Assembly (NCBI GenBank): GCA_009777685.1
Contig: WRLJ01000139.1
Coordinates: 1-5,190 of the forward strand
From: Oscillospiraceae bacterium
GTDB taxonomy: Bacteria > Bacillota > Clostridia > Oscillospirales > UBA929
Direction: 5' to 3'
DNA: 5,190 bases
Shown here in pieces: positions 1-5,095 of this stretch (positions within the stretch are counted from its first letter, which is position 1; each line of letters begins with the position of its first letter). The notes beneath the pieces were generated by a model. It did no database searches. It was not told where the DNA came from and saw nothing but the letters and a program-made list of their open reading frames with translations. The position numbers and the translations under genes were made by a program.

Positions 1-94
1 GTGGGTTGGGGGGGTGTTCAGGCATTCCCGGGGGAGGTCCCCCCCGGAACCCCCCACTGGGGGCGTGCCGCCCCCAGCCCCCCTGCCGGTCATA
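1..94. repeat. GC-rich double-hairpin intergenic repeat, left copy
   Basis: This stretch is repeated at 5096-5190. Bases 1-88 align without gaps at a constant offset of 5,095 bp, with mismatches only at 3, 8, 12, 40 and 49 (about 94% identity). A one-base indel then precedes a shared 'tcata'. It contains two strong inverted repeats: CCGGGGG (28-34) with CCCCCGG (41-47), and CTGGGGGC (57-64) with GCCCCCAG (70-77) around a 5-nt loop. Neither has a T-run directly after it, so it is not a classic terminator. No reading frame in it looks like a protein. The left end is cut by the window edge, so the true length is unknown. It is probably one member of a dispersed, non-coding chromosomal repeat family (inference). 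Confidence 0.85.
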
Positions 95-262
95 CGGGGG
101 TTTTGCTTGTGCGAGACACTGCTTCTTACCGTAAGGGTCTTGTCTGGGCTGTCCTGGCCTCGACTTCGGGTTTTCTCTCTTTTTGTTTTTTTTGCACGTC
201 CCGGCCATACCCTTGCACTTTCTTTGCTGTCTCCACAGGGAACTGCCCTAACCAACAGACAT
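95..262. other. Non-coding stretch with pyrimidine tract, no gene seen
   Basis: I see no gene in this stretch; overlapping open frames have low-complexity translations without recognisable motifs. It contains a tract of almost pure T and C at about 171-198, with runs of T on the plus strand. The tract resembles the U-run of a plus-strand terminator, but I could not find a convincing stem directly before it. A small CTTA/TAAG inverted repeat lies near 127-137. Nothing here resembles a tRNA or rRNA. Confidence 0.5.
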
Positions 263-380
263 CCTCGGAAACCCCGGTTTCCTGTAGGGACGCCATATAT
301 GGCGTCCGCGGGCGACCGGGACGGTCGCCCCTGCAACCGGCGTAAACCTTTAGATTGTACATTGAACGGGGTTTCCGAGG
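263..380. repeat. MITE-like composite palindromic element with inverted ends
   Basis: The ends are a perfect 14-bp inverted repeat: CCTCGGAAACCCCG at 263-276 and its exact complement CGGGGTTTCCGAGG at 367-380. Similarity continues about 10 bases outwards at most positions (to roughly 253 and 390). Between the ends lie a 20-base perfect palindrome GGACGCCATATATGGCGTCC (288-307) and an 8-bp hairpin GGGCGACC (310-317) / GGTCGCCC (323-330). An outer arm TGTAGGG (283-289) can pair with CCCTGCA (328-334). The left end also forms a local hairpin GGAAACC/GGTTTCC (267-282). It has no coding capacity, and I see no clear target-site duplication. It sits about 60 bp beyond the stop of sigE. It is either a non-autonomous element (MITE/REP-like) or a 3' structure of the sigE transcript. 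The structure is certain; its origin is inference. Confidence 0.65.
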
Positions 381-438
381 AAGTCTATTTATACTGATGA
401 TATACAGGAAGCGAATCAACAGGATCCCCAGCCGCCCC

Positions 439-1167
439 TCACTGCATCCGGATCATCTCCCGTTTCAATCTCGCGATGATTTTTTTCTCCAGCCGCGAGA
501 TGTACGACTGGGATATCCCCAGGCTGTCGGCGACCTCCTTCTGGGTCTTTTCATCGCCGCCGCCCAGCCCGAAGCGCAGGGTGATGATCTCGCGCTCGCG
601 CCCCGGCAGGCGGCTGATGGCCACCGCCAGAAGCTGGCGGTCCACGCTCTCCTCCACGGGCCGCTGCACGCAGTCCGGCTCCGTGCCCAAAATGTCCGAC
701 AACAGCAGCTCGTTGCCGTCCCAGTCCGTGTTCAGGGGTTCGTCGAAGCTGACCTCCGAGCGCAGCTGGGAGTTTTTGCGCAGGTACATCAGAATCTCGT
801 TTTCGATACAGCGCGAGGCGTATGTCGCCAGCTTGATGTTTCTGGCGGGGTTGTAGGTGTTGACCCCTTTGATCAGGCCGATCGTGCCGATGGAGATCAG
901 GTCCTCCACATGGACGCCCGTATTGTCAAACCGCCGCGCGATGTAGACAACCAGCCGCAGATTGCGCTCGATCAGCGTGCGGCGCACATCCTCGCCGCCG
1001 TCGGGGTAACGCCCGATCAGCCCCGCCTCCTCCTCCGCCGTCAGCGGCGGGGGCAGCGTCTCGCTTCCCCCGATGTACATGACGTTGCCGGGCCGCGACA
1101 GCCCGAGGCGGTTCAGCAGCCGCCTCCAAAGCAGCCACAGGCGGGCCGGAAGAAGATTGCGTTTCAT
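439..1167 (-). CDS. sigE: Sporulation sigma factor SigE precursor (pro-sigma-E)
   Basis: SigE is the early mother-cell sigma factor of endospore formation. It is made as an inactive, membrane-associated precursor and activated by SpoIIGA cleavage. The 242-residue protein matches the usual length (about 239). Residues 1-30 form a basic, hydrophobic pro-sequence rich in Arg, Leu and Trp. It is followed by YIGGSETLPPPLT, and by homology with Bacillus subtilis cleavage would fall around Met30-Tyr31. Region 2 covers about 66-132 (IERNLRLVVYIARRF, then DLISIGTIGLIKGVNTYNP and TYASRCIENEILMYLR), with core binding and -10 recognition. The family motif SFDEPLNTDWDGNELLLSD is at 140-158. Region 4 is at about 183-237, with the helix-turn-helix at EVADSLGISQSYISRLEKK. 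The ATG is preceded by AAGGTGG at a 7-nt gap. The gene starts 14 nt after the spoIIGA stop, so the two are one operon. The usual downstream neighbour sigG is not present in the window, and no clear intrinsic terminator follows. Confidence 0.97.
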   Translation of the reverse strand: MKRNLLPARLWLLWRRLLNRLGLSRPGNVMYIGGSETLPPPLTAEEEAGLIGRYPDGGEDVRRTLIERNLRLVVYIARRFDNTGVHVEDLISIGTIGLIKGVNTYNPARNIKLATYASRCIENEILMYLRKNSQLRSEVSFDEPLNTDWDGNELLLSDILGTEPDCVQRPVEESVDRQLLAVAISRLPGREREIITLRFGLGGGDEKTQKEVADSLGISQSYISRLEKKIIARLKREMIRMQ

Positions 1168-1174
1168 AACAATT

Positions 1175-1181
1175 CCACCTT
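1175..1181 (-). promoter_or_regulatory. sigE ribosome binding site
   Basis: AAGGTGG on the minus strand lies 7 nt before the sigE ATG and directly after the spoIIGA stop codon TAA (1184-1182). The tight arrangement suggests translational coupling of the protease and its substrate, and it fixes the sigE start at 1167. Confidence 0.8.
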
Positions 1182-2057
1182 TTATTCAGAGTTGGCCAGC
1201 GCCTCGTACCCCGCGCCGTCGGAGACCGGGCGCGGCGAGAGCGCGATCAGCATACTGCCCTGCCGGCGCCGCCCGAACCAGACCGCCTCCGGCCGGAACG
1301 CCGCCAAAAAGCCCTCCGCGCCGACCGTGCGGTACGGAATCAACCGAAACCGCGCGGGAAGGCCGCCTTCTGCGAGCCGCTTGCCAGCCGGACGGGAGAC
1401 GCTCTCCGACAGCGCGCCGACCGGGTCGCGCGCCAGCCGTTCGGGGACGGGGACGCCCAGAATGCGCCGCGCCGCGCCGGGGTCCACGACCAGCACCGCG
1501 GAGCCGGAGATCGGATCATACAGGCTGTGCCCGCTGTCCAGCAGGGCTGTCAGTTCCGTCTCGCGCCCCGCGTGGCGCACGCGGACCCGCAGCAGCTCCT
1601 TCGGGCCGTGCCGCGCCGCCCGGCGGAAGGCTAGCGTCAGCAGCGCGTAGCTGACGGCCGCCGTCAGCAGCAGCGTCTTGAAGTCGACCGGCAGGACGGG
1701 CACGCCGCCCGGCGAGGGCCTGCCGTAGACCAGCAGCTCCACGGCCAGAACGCCGCCGCCCAGCGCCAGCGCCGCCGCCGCGAAGAGGGCCAGCAGGCGT
1801 CCCAGCCGCTTGCGCGCGTAGCCGGCGTAAGCCGCCAGCACCATCAGCACGGACGCCGCCGCCTTGCCCCACAGCGAGGAGAGAAATTCCAGCCCCGGCA
1901 GCCAGACCGCCGCCGCGTACAGCCCCCCGACGGCGGCCCCGCCCAGCACGCGCAGCCGCCGCGGCCCCACCCCGGCGATCCGCGCCGCAACCAGCAGCAG
2001 CAGATAGTTGATGATCAGGTTCAGCAGAAATACGCTGTCTATGTACACAACGCCCAA
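1182..2057 (-). CDS. spoIIGA: Sigma-E processing peptidase SpoIIGA
   Basis: SpoIIGA is the septal-membrane aspartic protease that removes the pro-sequence of SigE in the mother cell. From the TTG at 2057 it has 291 residues, near the usual length (309 in B. subtilis). The N-terminal half has about five membrane segments at roughly 7-28, 37-55, 65-81, 87-110 and 126-145. The C-terminal half carries the protease signature LLDSGHSLYDP with catalytic Asp174, and the family motif RLIPYRTVG near the end. The frame stays open to an ATG at 2246, but that extension lies across the promoter region and has no family resemblance. Homologs begin just before the 'IYLD/VYID' segment. I chose TTG because GGAGAGGGGG lies 9 nt upstream; the GTG at 2048 is the alternative. 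Start codon use is unusual. The gene is very GC-rich, more so than the glutamate synthase genes. sigE follows after 14 nt. Confidence 0.93.
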   Translation of the reverse strand: MGVVYIDSVFLLNLIINYLLLLVAARIAGVGPRRLRVLGGAAVGGLYAAAVWLPGLEFLSSLWGKAAASVLMVLAAYAGYARKRLGRLLALFAAAALALGGGVLAVELLVYGRPSPGGVPVLPVDFKTLLLTAAVSYALLTLAFRRAARHGPKELLRVRVRHAGRETELTALLDSGHSLYDPISGSAVLVVDPGAARRILGVPVPERLARDPVGALSESVSRPAGKRLAEGGLPARFRLIPYRTVGAEGFLAAFRPEAVWFGRRRQGSMLIALSPRPVSDGAGYEALANSE

Positions 2058-2066
2058 CGGACAAGT

Positions 2067-2076
2067 CCCCCTCTCC
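2067..2076 (-). promoter_or_regulatory. spoIIGA ribosome binding site (decides TTG start)
   Basis: GGAGAGGGGG on the minus strand ends 9 nt before TTG 2057 and 18 nt before GTG 2048, so TTG is the better-placed start. It would lie in a short leader of about 36 nt after the predicted transcription start near 2093. Confidence 0.65.
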
Positions 2077-2099
2077 GCCTTATCCTTCCCGACCCGTCC

Positions 2100-2124
2100 A
2101 TTATAGACCCGTCCTGATGTCGAA
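2100..2124 (-). promoter_or_regulatory. spoIIG promoter with Spo0A box
   Basis: On the minus strand a perfect -10 hexamer TATAAT occupies 2105-2100, placing the start near 2093. No good -35 hexamer lies at 17 bp (TCGCTT) or at the 22-bp spacing known from B. subtilis spoIIG (TTCCAT). Instead a perfect 0A box TGTCGAA (plus-strand 2118-2124) lies in the -25 to -31 interval. A good -10, a poor -35 and an overlapping 0A box fit activation by phosphorylated Spo0A, as established for spoIIG in B. subtilis. A nine-base repeat GGACGGGTC flanks the -10 on both sides (2106-2114 and 2091-2099). Confidence 0.7.
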
Positions 2125-2203
2125 GCGATGGAAAAAAGGAAGGACGGGAATATTTTCGCGGAGGGTTCCCCCTCCCCCAAAAAAAAGAGGCTCTGAAAAA
2201 AAC

Positions 2204-2232
2204 TTGACAACCCGGGCGCTATGCTGTATACT
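2204..2232 (+). promoter_or_regulatory. Sigma-A promoter of the glutamate synthase operon
   Basis: TTGACA (2204-2209), a 17-bp spacer and TATACT (2227-2232) give a nearly perfect vegetative promoter, with transcription expected to start around 2239. Runs of A at 2179-2186 and 2196-2202 lie directly upstream and could act as an UP element. A promoter this strong would need control at another level, which fits the structured leader that follows. Confidence 0.85.
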
Positions 2233-2244
2233 TCAAAATTGAAC

Positions 2245-2328
2245 AAGGGCGTTCATCAGATGATGCTACGGGCAGCGGCGATTGGATTCGCTCATGGCCC
2301 CGGCGCGCATCATGTGATGGGCGTCTTT
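2245..2328 (+). ncRNA. Structured 5' leader of the glutamate synthase operon (unclassified)
   Basis: The leader between the predicted start (~2239) and the ATG at 2356 folds into one long hairpin. Bases 2245-2258 pair with 2315-2328 (14 pairs, several G-U). After a single G-G mismatch (2259/2314), ATGATGC (2260-2266) pairs perfectly with GCATCAT (2307-2313). Inside lie GGGC (2270-2273) with GCCC (2297-2300), and GCGA (2278-2281) with TCGC (2288-2291) closing a six-base loop. The hairpin is followed by UUUAUAUAU, so it may be a weak terminator or attenuator. I could not match it to a riboswitch class I know, and the loop lacks the A1/G4 pattern of ANTAR targets. The pairing is visible; a regulatory role is inference. 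Confidence 0.55.
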
Positions 2329-2340
2329 ATATATGGTCAG

Positions 2341-2347
2341 AAAGGAG
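2341..2347 (+). promoter_or_regulatory. Ribosome binding site of the amidotransferase gene
   Basis: AAAGGAG ends 8 nt before ATG 2356. It selects this start over several in-frame upstream ATGs (2221, 2260s, 2310s), which lie in the promoter or hairpin and lack a ribosome binding site. Confidence 0.85.
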
Positions 2348-2355
2348 CTGCCGCC

Positions 2356-3456
2356 ATGCGGAGAGAGGGAGACATCCGGATACCGTCCGGATGCGCCATA
2401 TCGGGCATAATTGACAAGTCGGGCAGGCGCATGAGCGGCGAGACCATCATCCGGTCCATCGCCGTCATGCACGACCGCTCCAACGGCCTGGGCGGCGGTT
2501 TCGCGGCCTATGGCATTTATCCGGAGTATAAGGACTACTACGCCCTGCATATATTCTACGATTCGGTTCCGGCCAAAAAAGAGTGCGAGGACTTTTTGGA
2601 GCGTCACTTTGATATCATCAACCTGTCCAAAATCCCGACGAGGAAAATGAAGGAAATTACCGACGAGCCGTTGATCTGGCGCTATTTTGTCACGCCGCTG
2701 CCCACCAAGCTCGCGGACAGCCAGCTGGAGGAGCGTGAGTTCACCGCCAAGTGCGTGTTTCGGATCAACACGAGGATCGGCGGCGCGTACATTTTTTCCG
2801 GCGGGAAGAATATGGGCGTGTTCAAGGCCGTCGGATTCCCCGAGGATGTGGGGCGGTTCTACCGGCTGGAGGAATATGAAGGCTGGTGCTTCACGGCGCA
2901 CGGGCGGTATCCCACCAATACGCCGGGCTGGTGGGGCGGCGCGCACCCCTTCGCGCTTCTGGATTATTCCGTGGTGCATAACGGGGAAATCTCCTCTTAC
3001 GACGCCAACCGGCGCGCCATTGAAATGTACGGGTATACATGCACCCTCCAAACCGACACGGAGGTCATCACCTATATCATCGACTATCTCCACCGGAAAC
3101 AGGGGCTGACCTTCCGGGAAATCGCCTCGGTCATCGCCGCCCCGTTCTGGCAGACCATCGGGCGCATGGCGCCGGAGGAACGGGAGGTCCATGAATATCT
3201 GCGGGTGATGTTCTCCGCCCAGCTCATCACCGGCCCGTTTTCCATCCTGGTCGGCTTTGAGGGCGGCCTGATGGCCTTAAACGACAGGCTGAAGCTGCGG
3301 AGCATGGTGGTCGGCGAAAAGGGCGATACGGTCTACATCGCCAGCGAGGAGGCGGCCATCCGCGCCGTCGAGCCGGATTTGGACACGGTCTGGGCCCCCC
3401 GGGGCGGGCAGCCGGTGATTTTGTGCCTGAACGGAGGGGAAGCGCGGTGGCGGTGA
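2356..3456 (+). CDS. Class-II glutamine amidotransferase, glutamate synthase glutaminase subunit
   Basis: This cytoplasmic protein of 366 residues is the N-terminal-nucleophile glutaminase of a split, archaeal-type glutamate synthase. It hydrolyses glutamine and passes ammonia to the FMN subunit. The nucleophile should be Cys13 in IPSGCAISGI, exposed after removal of a 12-residue propeptide as in other GltB-type enzymes. Further family marks are HDRSNGLGGGFAAYGIYPEY (39-58), AHGRYPTNTPGWWGGAHPF (181-199, glutamine binding), VVHNGEISSY (206-215, with the Asn-Gly of the oxyanion hole) and TDTEV (233-237). The C-terminal part ends with IASEEAAIR and VWAPRGGQPV, typical of the family. The start is set by AAAGGAG 8 nt upstream. 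The next gene overlaps it, indicating one operon. Relatives include the GlxB and MgsA-type subunits of N-methylglutamate synthase systems, so the amine acceptor is not proven by sequence alone. Confidence 0.92.
   Translation: MRREGDIRIPSGCAISGIIDKSGRRMSGETIIRSIAVMHDRSNGLGGGFAAYGIYPEYKDYYALHIFYDSVPAKKECEDFLERHFDIINLSKIPTRKMKEITDEPLIWRYFVTPLPTKLADSQLEEREFTAKCVFRINTRIGGAYIFSGGKNMGVFKAVGFPEDVGRFYRLEEYEGWCFTAHGRYPTNTPGWWGGAHPFALLDYSVVHNGEISSYDANRRAIEMYGYTCTLQTDTEVITYIIDYLHRKQGLTFREIASVIAAPFWQTIGRMAPEEREVHEYLRVMFSAQLITGPFSILVGFEGGLMALNDRLKLRSMVVGEKGDTVYIASEEAAIRAVEPDLDTVWAPRGGQPVILCLNGGEARWR
3433..3439 (+). promoter_or_regulatory. Ribosome binding site deciding the GTG start of the FMN subunit
   Basis: GGAGGGG lies inside the end of the amidotransferase gene. 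The GGAGG core is 9 nt from GTG 3447 and 15 nt from GTG 3453, favouring 3447. GTG 3453 overlaps the upstream stop as GTGA, a classic coupled arrangement, and cannot be excluded; the proteins differ by two residues. Confidence 0.65.
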
Positions 3457-4952
3457 ATTTTCTGTATCCCGAATATGAGGCGGTGAGAAACGCCGACCGC
3501 TGTATTGTCTGCCGCGCCTGTGAGCGCCAGTGCGCCAACGGGGCGCACGAGTATCTCCCCGACGGCGGCAGGATGGCCTGCGACGACGCCCGCTGCGTCA
3601 ACTGCCACCGCTGTGTCTCTCTGTGCCCGACGCGCGCGCTGAAAATCGTCAGGAGCGGCAATACATACAAGGAAAACTCCAACTGGACCGGCGAGACGAT
3701 CAACGAGCTGTACAAGCAGGCCGGCAGCGGCGGTGTGCTGCTGTCGGGGATGGGAAACCCGAAAAACTACCCGGTGTACTTTGACAAAATCCTGCTCAAC
3801 GCCTCCCAGGTCACCAATCCCTCCATAGACCCTCTGCGCGAGCCGATGGAGACACGGGTGGTTCTGGGCGCGAAGCCGCGGTCTATAGAACGGGACGAAA
3901 ACGGGAAGCTCAAGAACAATCTGCCGCCCCGGCTTTCCCTGTCCATGCCGGTGATGTTTTCCGCCATGAGCTACGGCTCTTTGAGCTACAACGCCCACGA
4001 AAGCCTGGCGCGGGCGGCGGAGGAGCTGGGCATCCTCTATAACACCGGCGAGGGCGGCCTGCATGAGAATTTATACCGGTACGGCGCGAATACCATCGTG
4101 CAGGTCGCGTCGGGGCGTTTCGGCGTCCACCCGCAATACCTGAACAGCGGCGCGGCGATTGAAATTAAAATGGGCCAGGGCGCAAAGCCGGGCATCGGCG
4201 GCCATCTGCCGGGCACAAAGATCGTCGGGGATATCTCCCGCACCCGGATGATCCCCGAGGGCAGCGACGCCATTTCCCCGGCGCCTCACCACGACATCTA
4301 CTCCATTGAGGACCTGCGGCAGCTGGTCTACTCGCTCAAGGAGGCCTCCGGGTATCAAAAGCCGGTCATCGTTAAAATCGCGGCGGTTCACAATGTGGCC
4401 GCCATCGCCAGCGGTATCGCCCGCAGCGGGGCCGATATCCTCGCCATCGACGGCTTTCGCGGAGGGACCGGCGCGGCCCCGACCCGGATGCGCGACCATG
4501 TGGGCATCCCCATAGAGCTTGCGCTGGCGGGCGTGGATACACGCCTGCGGGACGAGGGCATCCGGGACCGTGTTTCCATCGTCGTCGGCGGCAGCATCCG
4601 CTCCAGCGCCGATCTGGTAAAAGCCGTCGCTTTGGGCGCGGACTGCGTGTATATCGGAACGGGGGCGCTGCTGGCGATGGGCTGTCATCTGTGCAGGACC
4701 TGTTACGCCGGCAAGTGCAACTGGGGCATCGCCACGCAAATACCCGAGCTTGTCAAACGCCTCAATCCGGACATCGGCTATATGCGCCTGGTCAACCTGT
4801 TGACCGCCTGGCGGCATGAGATCAAGGAAATGATGGGCGGCATGGGCATCAATTCCATCGAGAGCCTGAAGGGAAACCGCCTGATGCTCCGGGGCGTGGG
4901 TCTGAACGAAAAGGAACTTGAAATTCTGGGGATTCAACACGCGGGAGAATGA
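3447..4952 (+). CDS. Ferredoxin-type FMN-binding glutamate synthase subunit
   Basis: This 501-residue cytoplasmic protein is the synthase subunit of the archaeal-type enzyme; it aminates 2-oxoglutarate with ammonia from the partner and reduces the imine to glutamate. Two [4Fe-4S] motifs open it: CIVCRACERQC (Cys19, 22, 25, 29) and CVNCHRCVSLCP (Cys50, 53, 56, 60). The FMN barrel follows from about 75 to 470. It includes NTGEGGLHENL (from 199), IKMGQGAKPGIGGHLPG (240-256, shared with GltB), SPAPHHDIYS, VIVKIAAVHNV, GFRGGTGAAPT (336-346) and VVGGSIRSSADLVKA. GCHLCRTCYAGKC contains Cys413, 419 and 424 in the C-x5-C-x4-C spacing of the [3Fe-4S] site, plus an extra Cys416. The end ELEILGIQHAGE looks like a complete C-terminus. 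The gene overlaps the amidotransferase gene by 10 nt. No GXGXG-domain or FAD subunit follows inside the window. GlxD/MgsC-like roles in N-methylglutamate formation are an alternative. Confidence 0.93.
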   Translation: MAVNFLYPEYEAVRNADRCIVCRACERQCANGAHEYLPDGGRMACDDARCVNCHRCVSLCPTRALKIVRSGNTYKENSNWTGETINELYKQAGSGGVLLSGMGNPKNYPVYFDKILLNASQVTNPSIDPLREPMETRVVLGAKPRSIERDENGKLKNNLPPRLSLSMPVMFSAMSYGSLSYNAHESLARAAEELGILYNTGEGGLHENLYRYGANTIVQVASGRFGVHPQYLNSGAAIEIKMGQGAKPGIGGHLPGTKIVGDISRTRMIPEGSDAISPAPHHDIYSIEDLRQLVYSLKEASGYQKPVIVKIAAVHNVAAIASGIARSGADILAIDGFRGGTGAAPTRMRDHVGIPIELALAGVDTRLRDEGIRDRVSIVVGGSIRSSADLVKAVALGADCVYIGTGALLAMGCHLCRTCYAGKCNWGIATQIPELVKRLNPDIGYMRLVNLLTAWRHEIKEMMGGMGINSIESLKGNRLMLRGVGLNEKELEILGIQHAGE

Positions 4953-4965
4953 AATGGGCTCCCGC
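4941..4965 (+). terminator. Possible weak terminator at the end of the glutamate synthase operon
   Basis: GCGGGAG (4941-4947) pairs with CTCCCGC (4959-4965) around an 11-nt loop that contains the stop codon. Only a short TTTCT follows, after AGGG, so efficiency would be modest. Termination here would mean the operon has just two genes. Confidence 0.35.
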
Positions 4966-4979
4966 AGGGTTTCTGAGTG

Positions 4980-4995
4980 TTCACCGTTTGCCCGT
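4980..4995 (+). repeat. 16-nt direct repeat, copy 1
   Basis: TTCACCGTTTGCCCGT occurs here and again at 5074-5089, 94 bp later. Both copies are followed by similar sequence (CCGCCGGTTG versus GCGGCTGTTGG). The two copies bracket the palindrome at 5013-5043. Confidence 0.75.
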
Positions 4996-5012
4996 CCGCC
5001 GGTTGCACAAAC

Positions 5013-5043
5013 CCCTGTAGGGACGAACTCCGTTCGTCCGCAG
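5013..5043. repeat. Palindromic intergenic repeat related to the left element
   Basis: GGACGAAC (5021-5028) and GTTCGTCC (5032-5039) form an 8-bp stem around TCC. Flanking CCTG (5013-5016) and CAGG (5040-5043) can extend it past a small bulge. The start CCTGTAGGGACG and the pattern CGTCCGC at the other arm are shared with 281-309, although the palindrome centres differ. The two therefore look like members of one repeat family with variable arms. No coding function is visible. Confidence 0.7.
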
Positions 5044-5073
5044 GTGATCTGCAAACTCACGGGGGGAAGGACT

Positions 5074-5089
5074 TTCACCGTTTGCCCGT
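5074..5089 (+). repeat. 16-nt direct repeat, copy 2
   Basis: This is the second exact copy of TTCACCGTTTGCCCGT (first at 4980-4995). It lies just before the GC-rich double-hairpin repeat. It suggests that the region 4953-5190 is built from small stacked repeats rather than genes. Confidence 0.75.
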
Positions 5090-5095
5090 GCGGCT

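Noticed and set aside
1..438. CRISPR array or tRNA in the repeat-rich left region
   Set aside because: The repeats are not regularly spaced with unique spacers, and no cloverleaf arms or TTCGA loop context could be found.
355..1650. Long plus-strand open frame of 431 codons antisense to sigE and spoIIGA
   Set aside because: The translation is rich in Arg, Ala, Gln and Pro with no recognisable domain, and lies opposite two confidently identified genes in high-GC DNA; it is a shadow frame.
2160..2186. GGAGGG/CCCTCC hairpin next to a run of A as a terminator
   Set aside because: The A-run follows the hairpin on the plus strand; read on the minus strand the T-run comes before the hairpin. Neither orientation gives a hairpin followed by U residues.
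2058..2246. N-terminal extension of SpoIIGA up to ATG 2246
   Set aside because: It would place coding sequence across the spoIIG promoter and the A/T-rich tract, has no family resemblance, and TTG 2057 has a well-placed ribosome binding site.
2278..2291. ANTAR-type antitermination hairpin in the glutamate synthase leader
   Set aside because: The six-base loop UUGGAU lacks A at position 1; shifting the register to get A1/G4 leaves a poorly paired stem, and no second matching hairpin is visible.
2221..2355. N-terminal extension of the amidotransferase from ATG 2221
   Set aside because: That ATG overlaps the spacer and -10 of the promoter, upstream of the expected transcript start, and the catalytic Cys would be pushed far from its usual short propeptide.
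2266..3192. Minus-strand open frame of 308 codons opposite the amidotransferase
   Set aside because: It lies entirely opposite a well-conserved amidotransferase gene and its leader; no family resemblance.
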